Assembly (NCBI RefSeq): GCF_963678635.1
Contig: NC_087069.1
Span: forward strand, 33,565,090 to 33,629,089
DNA length: 64,000 bases
From: Symsagittifera roscoffensis
Lineage: Eukaryota > Xenacoelomorpha > Acoela > Convolutidae
Reading direction: 5' to 3'
The position numbers and the translations under genes are program-made. Positions within the stretch are counted from its first letter, which is position 1; every line of letters begins with the position of its first letter. This document shows positions 11,034 to 21,829 of this stretch, in pieces. The notes under the pieces were generated by a model that saw nothing but the letters and a program-made list of their open reading frames with translations, did not search any database and was not told the DNA's origin.

Positions 11034-11230
11034 TTAGCTGGACCAATAGGAAACTTGACTGGAAGAGGTGACCAGCCGAGTGGGAAAGTGGTTCAGGGAC
11101 ACTTGAGCTGAACCAGTAGGAGACTTGATTGGAAGAGGTGACCAGCCGAGTGGGAGAGTGGTTCAGGGACACTTGGCTGAACCAATAGGAGACTGGACTG
11201 GAACAGGTGACCAGTCGAGTGGGAAAGCAG
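11034..11230 (+). repeat. tandem repeat in the leader, about 70-bp unit, three copies
   Basis: Three successive units share GACCA(G/A)..., TGACTGGAAGAGGTGACCAG, CGAGTGGGA and GTGGTTCAGGGACACTTG blocks with a 68-70-bp period. They lie in the untranslated leader between the primer-binding site and gag. Confidence 0.75.
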
Positions 11231-12089
11231 CCAAGAAGGATTTGGCAATTCTCGAGTTCTCAAGTTGGGCAAAACGGGTATCGTTAGAATCCACATTACA
11301 TTATAGGAGATAAGTGTAAAATTGGATAAGCGAAATCCCCCAGTTTTGAGGAACGTTTTTACTTGAGCAGGCCTGGAAACAGGTCTACGGTTTTCTCTTG
11401 AGAGGTTTAGCACCCGGCGCTTAAAGTAATTTTTAGGCTTAAGAAGGGGGGCTAGAAAGGGGGGAGGTTAGAAGGGGGGCTGGTTAAGTTAGAGGTTGGC
11501 GGTTGTAAATTGTAAAAAGGGGGAAATTAGAGTAACTAATTAGTCGACATCGTTGACTTAGTTACATTAGAAATTAACACGCGTTGGTAATATTAGGTGG
11601 AGATCCAGAATTCAACTCGAGTTAAGACTGGTACGCTGGTTGGTTTGGTAGGGGGGACCGGATATAGACAGCTTTTGTGATACCCCATAAGATCACTAGT
11701 GGGGGGAGGAAAACGCGTGGCAATTAGGTACCAGACAATTTTTTTAGACGAAAGGTAGACATTGGTCACCTTTAAATTTTAGGTGGGCTCATTTTTCTGT
11801 TTTTATTATTTTTCTTACTTAAAATTTTTTGTTGCATTTTATTGAGGATTTGTGTTTGGTTATATACGAACAGGTGATCACAAGATACCTGCGCACCTAC
11901 ATTGAAAGAGAAACAACCAAAAAGAAGAGGGGGGTCAGCATTTGGCTTTTAAGAGAGGGTTTTTGGGAAAATTTTACTAGAGCTTGAGTGGTGGTACAAG
12001 GTACGGTGGTTCAAGAAGACCCTACAACGAGGAAGACACTCCGTGACGAGTATTGGGACAAGACCGAAGAAGTCTTAAAACAGAGCAGT

Positions 12090-12775
12090 CTTGGGATAGT
12101 GGTCTTGGGACAGGGTCTTGGGACAGTGGTCTTGGGACAGGGTCTTGGGACAGTGGTCTTGGGACAGGGTCTTGGGACAGGGTCTTGGGACAGTGGTCTT
12201 GGGACAGGGTCTTGGGACAGTGGTCTTGGGACAGGGTCTTGGGACAGGGTCTTGGGACAGTGGTCTTGGGACAGGGTCTTGGGACAGTGGTCTTGGGACA
12301 GTGGTCTTGGGACAGGGTCTTGGGACAGGGTCTTGGGACAGGGTCTTGGGACAGGGTCTTGGGACAGTGGTCTTGGGACAGTGGTCCTGGGACAGTCTTG
12401 GGACAGTGGTCTTGGGACACTAGTCTTGGGACACTAGTCTTGGGACATCAGCCTTGGGACACTGGTCTTGGGACACTACCCTTGGGACACTAGTCTTGGG
12501 ATACCAGCCTTGAGACACTGGTCTTGGGACACTACCCTTGGGACACTAGTCTTGGGACAGTAGTCTTGGGACACTAGCCTTGGGACACTAGTCTTGGGAC
12601 AGTAGTCTTGGGACACTGGTCTTGGGACACTACCCTTGGGACAGTAGTCTTGGGACACTAGCCTTGGGACACTGGTCTTGGGACAGTAGTCTTGGGACAC
12701 TAGCCTTGGGACACTGGTCTTGGTACAAGGGTCTTAGGACACTAACGGAGAGTACTGTGATAGTGACGAATAGTC
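12090..12775 (+). repeat. 13/14-bp minisatellite in the leader
   Basis: About 50 tandem units of TCTTGGGACA followed by GTGG, GGG or (further downstream) CTAG/CTGG/CTAC. The array is regular up to about 12410 and more diverged after that. It lies some 250-900 bp upstream of gag. Open frames through it on both strands are a by-product of the repeat and not genes. Confidence 0.95.
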
Positions 12776-13018
12776 TTGGGACGGTATAGAAATTGAAGTC
12801 AAATTACAACAAGTGCGTTTTAAGACAGAACAAGACAAATTGAAATAGGTAGGGTTAAGACCAAATTAAGGAAAATTTTTCGGAGGTTTTAGAAAGGGAA
12901 TTGGAGAAGGTTTTTAACACGTTGTACAGAATTTGTTACCACAAAAAATATTTTTTTTACCCTTAGAATAGAATCGTGTATATAATAAAATTGTAAATAG
13001 AAGCAGTTGTAAATAGAA

Positions 13019-16000
13019 ATGATGAGGCGGAGTAGGGTACCGGTGCTCGAAAAAAGGTCAGGTGGATCAAACATGAAATATAATTCATCGCTGCGCGGAA
13101 CGACATCAACAGGCCCAAAGATAACAAAGAAGAACTTTTCAGTTAACATGGTCAGTACGAGAAGTGGCACCGAGAGTAAGACACGAGAAGATGTGGGGGA
13201 AAAACAGGTGGAGCCCACAATCGAAATCGACCTAGAGACACCAGACCAGAGCGTAGATGAAGTGGAGAAGAGGACAACGGAATCCACACCGATGCCCCAC
13301 GTGGAAGACCAAAGTCCAAAAACCGTGGAGTTTTCACGAATAGACGCATTGGAAGACACAACAGGCAATACCCGAGAGACTGTGAAAAACGACTCTCAAG
13401 TGAAAAAGACATCCTTCACAGACAAGTTGGCAATGATGGTCGGATTCAAAGCGAAAGAAAACGTGACTGAAGAACCAAAAACAGAAAGAGCACGAACATT
13501 TGGTACAGTGAGCACGAAAGCGACAGAAGCCGGCCAGAATGAGGAACAAGCTAAAGCAGAGGCTACGGCCGAAGAGAAACCGACGGCTGACCACGAAGAG
13601 ACTACCATAGAGCTGGGCGACTTGTTGGCGAAGTTAAATCAAATCGACAAAAGGCTTAAGAACAGTGAAGAAGACAGAGAGGTGATAAAAAAGGAGATAA
13701 GATACAACAAACACGAGTATCTAGACAGTTATTTTAACCTAGCTAAGGCAACAGAGGAGAGACTCAAGGAAATGTCAGACAAGGTAGAAGCCACCAATGA
13801 AGAACGAGAAAAGAACATCAAAACAGACATGCAACAGTTGAAGAACCGATATGATGATGTTAACAGCCAATTAGGGAGCCTGGAAAGGAGAATGGACACA
13901 ATGAGCAAGAGTCAAGCCGAGAGTTCGTGTGCAATACAGGCGAAGTTGGATGCAATCTTGAGAGGTTCTACTCCACAAGAAAGACCGACAACGGATCGTA
14001 CGCAAGGCACCAGAGTTGACTTTGCAGAACCACAAAGGAACAAACGGCAATCGACACCGTTGCCCTTAACCAGGGATGCGATAAGCATAGCACCAACAGC
14101 TGCGAAAACAATAATGAAGAATGGAACGTCGAATACAACGACTGCTCCGGGAGATTCGACAGCTAACAGCAACACAGGACCGGATGCTATGACATGGGCT
14201 AGCACTTGGGAGATGATGAACAGGACTCTAGAGGCCTTCGCCACGAGGAACACTGACTCGAGCGACAGGAGAGAGGGAAAAACAAGAAAGACATTCAAGA
14301 AGCCAAAGGAATTCAAAGACGACTCCGATGGATGCATTGACACTTGGGTGGAAGTGATGAGATTACATCTAGAGCAAGATAACTTGAGTGACGAAAGGCA
14401 AGCATGTACAGCCATACTGAGCAACTTGGAAGGAACGGCATTAAAATGCGTGGTCGCAAAGAAGGAGGAAGAACGCGACACCGCGGACAAGATCTTCGAG
14501 ATATTGCTGAATCGATTCGGGTCAGGCATGAAAGGCCACCAAGCGATGATGCGATTTGAAAAAAGAAGGCAGAGGGACGACGAGTCAATAGATCGGTTCC
14601 TAGATGACCTCGAGAGCTTGAGAAGGAGGAGTGACCCAGAGGAGTCGACAAATAGACGGAACTTTAGCATTGCCTCGAAGTTCATCGATGGGGTGAAAAG
14701 TGATGACTTAAGGACAATGTTAGCAACATACTACACATTGTCGAAGGACAGCGCACCCACCCCAGAAGAAATGAGACAGAAATCAAGAGAATACATGCTG
14801 ATGAAACCTAAGAAGTACTCATATTCTGAAAACAGGAACACGCAAGGGGGAGGTCAACCCCAGAGGTCATCATGGTACAAACCTAGAGATGATATGGATA
14901 AGCGCAGATCATGCGCGAACTGCGGGTCAGCGGATCATCATGTGGCTGACTGCACAACGTACAAACAAGGCATGAAGAGCCTAGGTTATGCACCGGATGA
15001 GGAGGATATGAGTCAGATGGAGGAACACGAGTACTACAATGGCTTAATCATCAAGATAGGCGCCAGATGCTTCTTCTGTAACCAGGAGGGGCACTTCAGA
15101 ATGGATTGTCCCTTGTTCTGGGAAGCGGTCAAGGACCAGAATCACCCCAAACATAAGTTGGCATTAGCGGCGGTGCAGAATCAGCGGAACAGGCAAAACG
15201 AGTTCGAATCTAGGAACTCAGGGGCACCAAACACCGAATTGCCGACGAAGACAGTGAAAGCTGTCACACATGTTAGCGGTGCGTTAGACTCCGCAGCCGG
15301 AAGCTCTCTAGAGATAAATTATGAGAAAGCGGCGACGGAAGCAATTGCCAAAGTGAAACAAGATCTGGCAGCAAAAGAAATAGAGCAACGACTAAAGTTG
15401 GAGATCGAAAGACAAAATTTTAACGAAGCATTAACTGGATCGAACTCAATACCAGAGGCTAGAACGGGCTCAACGAAGACTGGGAATTGTAACACCGTGA
15501 AAATGGTGACAGGTAAACCTTTTGGGATATCGAAAATCGGAGCAAGAATAATGTCGATAATCACAGTGGGCGGACACGAGGTAACCAGAAACTTGAGCGA
15601 GCCGAGCGACCAGACGATAATGCACATCGACGTGTATGCAGACTACTTGAGTGGAATAAGTCCACAAACGACTTCTAGAGCGCTTAGGGCACTACTCACG
15701 AGAGGGGGCAGCAAATCGGTACGTGTTGATAATAGGTACACTGAAGCTTATGGTCCACACGAGGTCATGCTGAATATAGATGGAATCAACATCTATACAA
15801 AGACGATGATAACATGCGACGAAGACCTAATTGGACAAATCTATGTAGGGAAAGAAGAATTGAAAGTAAGATCGATCGGACACTGTGCCATGCTTGAAGA
15901 AGATGCAATGCACATCGGGACGGAAGCAGACGTGACAGGGCACGTGCTAGACATAAATGGCAAAAAGACTCAGTTGCGTGGATTACTTGACACGGGAGCA

Positions 16001-19000
16001 GTCTTGAGCGTCATACCAATCGAAACATGGGAAAAGATGGGCTTTGACAAAGGTGACTTGATAGACTCGAGAATACGGCTGTCAGCTGCAAACAAAGGGG
16101 CCCTACGGGTGCTGGGCAGGACGCCGATAATAGCCCTCAATTTGGGGGAACGTAACCTGTGGATGAGCTTCATCGTGGTAGAAAACCTAGATGAATCTGA
16201 CCAATTCATTTTGGGCAGAGACTTCATCAGGAATTTCGACGTAACGATTGATCTAAATAATGCAATGTTCAGGATACGGAATCCGGATAGGAGGTACGCA
16301 ATCAAACCGGTAAATTTAATAATGGCGAATGAAAACAAAGCACCGGTATTCTTGAGTAAGAGAGTGAGGTTAAAAGCTAATGAAGCGGCAATCGTAAGCT
16401 TGAGGATGAAAAATTATAATGAACTAAGTGACAACAAGCAAGTGTGTATAGTTCCAAATCCTAATAGTCAAAGCGCTGCTGTTTTAGGAAGATCATTTTC
16501 GATAACGAAGAGCGGCCTCTGCGTCAGTGTCTTGTTAAATACCCTTGATATACCGATCACGATACAGAGAGGCAGGAAGCTGGGATATGCTTTACCGGTT
16601 AAAACTCGATATGAAACAATTGAAAACTCAAAACAAAATGAAGTTGTTGATTGTCCCAACCACAGGGACAAAATTTGTATCTTGAGACGATTGCAAAGAA
16701 TAAAAGATTCTTCAGGTCTTATCAAATCACTTAAGTCAGAAACGGACGATGGGCTTTCGAGCTGTTCGAACTTTCCAGAGAGACCCACACTAGATGAAAT
16801 GCAAATTGATAAACCGGTTCTGCCGGAGATTGAACATTTAAGGGGCAAACTGAAAGATGAACAGCTCGAAGCTATCAAGGACGTACTAGAGCGAAACGAG
16901 GAGGTCTTTTCAAGGCATAAGGCGGATATCGGGTGTTGTAATTTTGTTGAACATGAAATTGAACTTGAGGAAAACGCGGTACCACACAGGGAGGGGGCGA
17001 GGCGCATGACCCCACACAAATCGGACGCGTGTAGAAAAGAAATCGAAACGTTACTAGAGTATGACATGATAGAACCATCCAAGTCACCGTGGGCGTGTGG
17101 AGTAGTGATGGCCAAAAAGAAAGGCGACCAGTTAAGGTTTTGTTGTGACTTTCGATACCTGAACTCCGTCACGGTGAAGGATGCCTATCCCATACCTAGA
17201 ATTGATGAGAGCCTCTCGAAATTAGGTGATGCAAAATTTTTTACGACTCTTGATTTAGGCTCGGCTTTTTGGCAGGTACCATTAAGGAAGCAAGACAGGG
17301 ACAAGACAGGGTTCGCCTGCGAGTTGGGTCTGTTTCAATGGAAACGGATGCCGTTTGGACTCTGCAATGCAACAGCCACGTTTCAGCGGCTGATGGCACA
17401 TGCGTTGATAGGCGTGACGAAGAAGTACGGCAACCTGGTAATGTGCTACGTGGACGACGTGGTAATAGCGACGCCGACACTAGAAGACCACATCGAGAGG
17501 CTTGACGAGGTGTTCGCGTGCATGAAGAGATCGGGGCTGAAGTGTAAACCATCAAAGTGCGAGATACTCAAGGACTCGATTAAATACTTGGGAAGGATGG
17601 TAGATAAGCACGGCATTAGACCTGATCCAGACGCCGTGGAAGCAGTCCTAACCTGGAAATCACCGAAGACGGAGCACCAGCTGATGAGCTTCCTGGGTTT
17701 CGCCAACTATTATAGAGAATTCATCAAGGGCTATGCGGACAAGGTATACCCGATGCAACAACTAATGAGACATAAGGGCAAGAAGTTCACGTGGAACAAC
17801 GCGGCAGAAGAGTCATTCCAGAGAATAAAGAAAGAGCTATGTGAGGCACCAGTACTGGGTATGCCGACAGAGAAGGGGATGTACGTGCTAGACACGGACG
17901 CGTCAGTAGTCGCCATTTCTGGGATTCTCCATCAAGAACAAGAATGGAATGGGAAGACGGTCTTGAGACCAATAGCATACGGGAGCAAGGTCCTAAGTGA
18001 CACAGAAATGAAGTACGGAGCACCGAAAGCAGAGATGTTCGCGGTGGTCACCTTTGTCGAAAAATACAGAGCATACCTAGGCAGTGAGCCCTTCAAGCTG
18101 CGAGTCGACAACCGAGCACTAAGCTGGCTGAAAACGTACTCAATGGACCAGAGCTATATTGGGAGGTGGATAGTTCGCTTGGATGGATACAACATGATAA
18201 TTGAGCACAGAACACGAGATAAACATCAAAATGCTGACAGCTTGAGTAAGAAGACGGAGTTCTACGAGAGGCAAGAACAAAGAGAGGCGGACAGACCTGA
18301 GATCAAAGACGGCTTCTCCTTTATGGACAAAGAAACGTACGACAGTCTTCCACTCACGAGATGGCTGGACAAATCAGGCAAACCGATAGAAGATCATCCC
18401 GAATTGCCGAAAGAGCCTCTTGAAAAGACCATCTTGAAGAAAAATAGAGGGATTCCGATAGGAATAATGCTCAAGTCCAAGATCGTGAGGGAGACACTCA
18501 AGGCAAAAGGTTATGATCTCACCCAGGTAGAGGAGGGAACGGTCCGAATAGATGAAAACTTAATGAGGTTGCTTGAGAAACTATCAGATGACAAGCCCGT
18601 GATCCAAGGGAAAGGTCAGGAGGCACCGGAACTAACCATACTTCGGAGAGAAGAAACAGTGAACAATACTGACGTCTCAAAAGGAAGCATCACTGATAGC
18701 AAGGAAGTTGTGCGATCACTAGTTGAAAAAATCCCCGACAAAATTCTGGAACAGACAAAAGTCAGGGATAAGAAAGTAACATTCAGAGAAGAAGTTGAAC
18801 ACCTGGGACTAGATCAAGAGTCCGGGGAGTGGTCCAGATTCATGGAAGAAGACGAAACCGGAGAAGGGAAATTGTCCGGGGAGCGTGAAGAATGGGATGA
18901 AGACTCGGATGAGAGCAGCGAAGACCAAGACAGTCTATGCATGATACTGGCGGAAGAGAAGATAAGACAGCACGACAGGGAATTACAGACGGATCCATCT

Positions 19001-21829
19001 TCAGGGACGTACAATCTGGAAACACAAGAGGTACGAGGTGGTGAAGAGCTTGAGAAAATAGCAGTTTCAAGAAAACCACTAAGGGAACTATCGTGCAACT
19101 CGAACGTCAGAACGAATCTGGTACCAGAAGACGACATGAAAATCGTGAAAAGGATGATATGTGTGAAGCTGAGTGATGACACCCACAACCCTGGTGAAAT
19201 GAATGGACAGATCATGGCGCTAAAGGAGCACGTTAAGGCGAGATACAGGCTGTCTGACCTAATAAGGGCCCAGAAGAATGACAAAATGACAAGTAACCTC
19301 TCCAAATGGATCCATTCGGGAGTCAAGGAGAAGGGGGAACTTGAGGAAGACAGCTACAAGATCTTGAGCCAGTTCTACAAGGAAAAGAGAGATTTACTTT
19401 ATCACACAGCTGAAGGGGTGGTAGCGTGCAAGAGAAGAGATGAGGAAAAAATATTACACAAACACAACCTCATCATACTACCACAATTGTACCAAACGGA
19501 GGTGCTTTTCAGATCACACGACCAGATGGGCCACCAGGGGATAGATAAAGTACAACAAAGGATACTTCACAGGTTTGATTGGCCGGGAATGAGAAAAGCT
19601 TGCGAGAGATGGGTGAATGCCTGCCTAGCATGCCTTCAAGTAAAAGACCCAAGGAAGATGAAGTTTCCCCTCAAGTCTGTCGAGAGTTCAGAATTCAATG
19701 AAGTGGTGCAGATAGACCATCAGAAAATCTGCATGACGGAGTCGGGTTATAACCAAATACTAGTTATAATAGATCACTTCACCAAGTTGGCGGAAGCGGT
19801 TCCGTGCCAGACAGCCTCGGCAGAGGAGACATGTGATCACCTGATAACGCATTGGATATCGCGATATGGTTGTCCAATGACTTTCCAGTCAGACAACGGC
19901 AAGGCTTTTGTGGGGGACTTGACAAAAGAATTGATGAAGAGATCACACATTGCTCAAGCGCACTCGACGACCTATCATCCACAGACCAATGGGTTGGTAG
20001 AGAGACAGAACAGGACACTGGTCAACATGCTCAGGGTGTACTGCTCGAGATACATGACGGACTGGGACAAATACCTGCCACAGGTAGTAGGAGCCTATAA
20101 TAGTACTCAGCACTCAACGACGGGTATCAGTCCTTTCATGATGTTGACAGGCAGGGAAAGGGCAATGCCTATAACATTCTTTTACCCGGAGTACGAGGGG
20201 AAGAGGACGTCACCTCAAGCATACGTGAAGGAAGCGATCAAAAGACAACAAGAGCTAAACGAGCTATGTCGGAGAAACACGGCGCAAGCGCAAATGAGGC
20301 AACGCAAGAAATATGACGAAAAGATACTAAGAGCAAAGCCATACGAAGTGGGCCAATACGTGTGGGTCTTCCAAAATGTCATACCGCCCAAGGGAACAAA
20401 GAAACTACTCAAGAAATGGAGAGGACCGTTCATGATTACGGAAGTACATCAACAAGGACGGTTCTATCGCTTGAGTACAGGGCGAGCAGCACATTACGAA
20501 AATCTGAAGCCTCATGTCCCGTCCCCGGAGGACTGGTGCCTACCAAGAGACATGGAAGGTCTTGAGTACCTGGTGGTGGAACCAGCGTGCGAAGTGAATG
20601 AGAAAGGCACCAGAGAGAAAAATGATGGTAATGAGAACTTGAGTTTGGACGACAACGAAAAGATAGAAGTGGAGTCGGATGCAGGTTCATTTGTAGAAGA
20701 AGACTGGAACGACCCAGAGCAAAACGAGGTACCGAAGTGGATGGAGCCGGATCGACCAACACCACCGGAAACCAGGACTGGCAATCGTAAACGCACAGGC
20801 ATGAGGTACAATAGGTACGGGGATGACTTCTTGATCGATAAGATACAGCCAGACAAGTTGGGCGAGGAACTACTAAGCGCAGGCGAACTGGAAGCCGGAG
20901 AGGAATGGCAGGTCATTGACGATGGTGGACATTATCCGCAGGATGATTACTCGACGCCAGAATTGGAGACGGATCTCGAGCAGAGTGAAATAGAAAGGAG
21001 GGAGAACACGAACTTGAGGATTCTAGAGTGGATGCGTGATGTCAAGGACGAGAGCCACGAAGGACAAAGCATTCAGCAAGTCGATATATCCGCAGCAAAT
21101 TACATGAAGACAGAGGACCCTCTTTTCGGATGGACAGCAACAGACAGGCCACTGGACATCCCTAAGGACAATTCAGACCCGACTACATCGACGGGGACGT
21201 CGATAAATATTTTTGTCCGGGGAGTGGGGGTAGGACTTACCCACACCGAAAATTTGATGATAAAGAAGCTCAAGGAAGTGAGGGAAACAAGCGGATTGGA
21301 ACTGGAGGAAGAAGAACCAGAGCCTACCATAGGAAGGAATTTCAAAACGAAATTCGAAATACCCAATGAATACTCAGAGAACATCATGATAACAGATAGC
21401 GACTTCATCCTGTCAAACAGGACCAGCGCGATCTGCATCACGGCGGATATGAGTTTCAAATCAAGATTGGAGGCTGACTTCAAAAGAGAGTACCAGAACG
21501 TAGAGTTTCTGTTCAGACAGAGGCCAGGACTGGGAGGCATAGCAGCGCTTCCACCGTCAGTGGCACAAGTCCCGGGCAAATACCTCTGCTTCCTAGTAAC
21601 GAGAGTCAACGACAGAAACACAATTGATCCCGAACACGTGATATTGGCACTGACAAGACTACGTGACTTCATGATTGAAAGAGGAATAGTGGAGGTCTCG
21701 ATGCCGGTGTACGACCCAAATAGGGGCAAACTGAGCTCGAGGGAATTGTACGCTATCCTACATGTGGTCTTTGCAGAAACCGAGATAATGGTGCATCTTC
21801 ACAAGAAGTACTACTTGAGCATCGCCTGA
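13019..21829 (+). CDS. ORF1: Gag-Pol polyprotein with C-terminal macrodomain-like region
   Basis: 2936 codons, intact; an in-frame stop lies just upstream of the first ATG. By residue: coiled coil about 198-295; capsid-like gag domain about 439-545; two CCHC zinc knuckles starting at C632 and C684; aspartic protease with DTGA at 991-994; reverse transcriptase with motif A aspartate D1412 and YVDD at 1477-1480; RNase H with D1627 and D1697; integrase zinc domain from H2167 (HHCC); integrase core D2233, D2292, E2328 (D,D35E). All catalytic residues I checked are present. A 400-residue acidic linker separates RNase H from integrase. About 437 residues follow the integrase. The last 140 (about 2795-2936) resemble a TARG1/OARD1-type macrodomain (ITADM, FLVTR, SMP motifs) with changed active-site loops. 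It is expected to make virus-like particles and reverse-transcribe and integrate the element. Confidence 0.95.
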   Translation: MMRRSRVPVLEKRSGGSNMKYNSSLRGTTSTGPKITKKNFSVNMVSTRSGTESKTREDVGEKQVEPTIEIDLETPDQSVDEVEKRTTESTPMPHVEDQSPKTVEFSRIDALEDTTGNTRETVKNDSQVKKTSFTDKLAMMVGFKAKENVTEEPKTERARTFGTVSTKATEAGQNEEQAKAEATAEEKPTADHEETTIELGDLLAKLNQIDKRLKNSEEDREVIKKEIRYNKHEYLDSYFNLAKATEERLKEMSDKVEATNEEREKNIKTDMQQLKNRYDDVNSQLGSLERRMDTMSKSQAESSCAIQAKLDAILRGSTPQERPTTDRTQGTRVDFAEPQRNKRQSTPLPLTRDAISIAPTAAKTIMKNGTSNTTTAPGDSTANSNTGPDAMTWASTWEMMNRTLEAFATRNTDSSDRREGKTRKTFKKPKEFKDDSDGCIDTWVEVMRLHLEQDNLSDERQACTAILSNLEGTALKCVVAKKEEERDTADKIFEILLNRFGSGMKGHQAMMRFEKRRQRDDESIDRFLDDLESLRRRSDPEESTNRRNFSIASKFIDGVKSDDLRTMLATYYTLSKDSAPTPEEMRQKSREYMLMKPKKYSYSENRNTQGGGQPQRSSWYKPRDDMDKRRSCANCGSADHHVADCTTYKQGMKSLGYAPDEEDMSQMEEHEYYNGLIIKIGARCFFCNQEGHFRMDCPLFWEAVKDQNHPKHKLALAAVQNQRNRQNEFESRNSGAPNTELPTKTVKAVTHVSGALDSAAGSSLEINYEKAATEAIAKVKQDLAAKEIEQRLKLEIERQNFNEALTGSNSIPEARTGSTKTGNCNTVKMVTGKPFGISKIGARIMSIITVGGHEVTRNLSEPSDQTIMHIDVYADYLSGISPQTTSRALRALLTRGGSKSVRVDNRYTEAYGPHEVMLNIDGINIYTKTMITCDEDLIGQIYVGKEELKVRSIGHCAMLEEDAMHIGTEADVTGHVLDINGKKTQLRGLLDTGAVLSVIPIETWEKMGFDKGDLIDSRIRLSAANKGALRVLGRTPIIALNLGERNLWMSFIVVENLDESDQFILGRDFIRNFDVTIDLNNAMFRIRNPDRRYAIKPVNLIMANENKAPVFLSKRVRLKANEAAIVSLRMKNYNELSDNKQVCIVPNPNSQSAAVLGRSFSITKSGLCVSVLLNTLDIPITIQRGRKLGYALPVKTRYETIENSKQNEVVDCPNHRDKICILRRLQRIKDSSGLIKSLKSETDDGLSSCSNFPERPTLDEMQIDKPVLPEIEHLRGKLKDEQLEAIKDVLERNEEVFSRHKADIGCCNFVEHEIELEENAVPHREGARRMTPHKSDACRKEIETLLEYDMIEPSKSPWACGVVMAKKKGDQLRFCCDFRYLNSVTVKDAYPIPRIDESLSKLGDAKFFTTLDLGSAFWQVPLRKQDRDKTGFACELGLFQWKRMPFGLCNATATFQRLMAHALIGVTKKYGNLVMCYVDDVVIATPTLEDHIERLDEVFACMKRSGLKCKPSKCEILKDSIKYLGRMVDKHGIRPDPDAVEAVLTWKSPKTEHQLMSFLGFANYYREFIKGYADKVYPMQQLMRHKGKKFTWNNAAEESFQRIKKELCEAPVLGMPTEKGMYVLDTDASVVAISGILHQEQEWNGKTVLRPIAYGSKVLSDTEMKYGAPKAEMFAVVTFVEKYRAYLGSEPFKLRVDNRALSWLKTYSMDQSYIGRWIVRLDGYNMIIEHRTRDKHQNADSLSKKTEFYERQEQREADRPEIKDGFSFMDKETYDSLPLTRWLDKSGKPIEDHPELPKEPLEKTILKKNRGIPIGIMLKSKIVRETLKAKGYDLTQVEEGTVRIDENLMRLLEKLSDDKPVIQGKGQEAPELTILRREETVNNTDVSKGSITDSKEVVRSLVEKIPDKILEQTKVRDKKVTFREEVEHLGLDQESGEWSRFMEEDETGEGKLSGEREEWDEDSDESSEDQDSLCMILAEEKIRQHDRELQTDPSSGTYNLETQEVRGGEELEKIAVSRKPLRELSCNSNVRTNLVPEDDMKIVKRMICVKLSDDTHNPGEMNGQIMALKEHVKARYRLSDLIRAQKNDKMTSNLSKWIHSGVKEKGELEEDSYKILSQFYKEKRDLLYHTAEGVVACKRRDEEKILHKHNLIILPQLYQTEVLFRSHDQMGHQGIDKVQQRILHRFDWPGMRKACERWVNACLACLQVKDPRKMKFPLKSVESSEFNEVVQIDHQKICMTESGYNQILVIIDHFTKLAEAVPCQTASAEETCDHLITHWISRYGCPMTFQSDNGKAFVGDLTKELMKRSHIAQAHSTTYHPQTNGLVERQNRTLVNMLRVYCSRYMTDWDKYLPQVVGAYNSTQHSTTGISPFMMLTGRERAMPITFFYPEYEGKRTSPQAYVKEAIKRQQELNELCRRNTAQAQMRQRKKYDEKILRAKPYEVGQYVWVFQNVIPPKGTKKLLKKWRGPFMITEVHQQGRFYRLSTGRAAHYENLKPHVPSPEDWCLPRDMEGLEYLVVEPACEVNEKGTREKNDGNENLSLDDNEKIEVESDAGSFVEEDWNDPEQNEVPKWMEPDRPTPPETRTGNRKRTGMRYNRYGDDFLIDKIQPDKLGEELLSAGELEAGEEWQVIDDGGHYPQDDYSTPELETDLEQSEIERRENTNLRILEWMRDVKDESHEGQSIQQVDISAANYMKTEDPLFGWTATDRPLDIPKDNSDPTTSTGTSINIFVRGVGVGLTHTENLMIKKLKEVRETSGLELEEEEPEPTIGRNFKTKFEIPNEYSENIMITDSDFILSNRTSAICITADMSFKSRLEADFKREYQNVEFLFRQRPGLGGIAALPPSVAQVPGKYLCFLVTRVNDRNTIDPEHVILALTRLRDFMIERGIVEVSMPVYDPNRGKLSSRELYAILHVVFAETEIMVHLHKKYYLSIA
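21404..21826 (+). other. macrodomain-like region at the end of ORF1
   Basis: Residues about 2796-2936 follow the TARG1/OARD1 pattern: a CITAD strand (C2806-D2810), a helix resembling the ADP-ribose-binding segment, a GGIAALP turn, the FLVTR strand (F2858-R2862), a helix, SMP (2894-2896) and a final FAETEIMVHL strand. In TARG1 the catalytic lysine follows 'IT' and an aspartate lies in a GCGLD loop. Here arginine replaces the lysine and the loop reads VYDPNRGKL. The residues suggest an ADP-ribose fold with altered or lost hydrolase activity. The assignment is by eye. Confidence 0.6.

Noticed and set aside
12022-12493. Open frames of 100-150 codons on both strands in the leader minisatellite
   Set aside because: They are translations of the tandem unit in all frames; composition is purely repeat-driven and there is no start context or domain.
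13152-21729. Long antisense open frames opposite ORF1 (for example 13912-14685, 16468-17172, 21100-21729)
   Set aside because: They mirror the codon bias of ORF1 and show no motif; the plus frame has all the domains.
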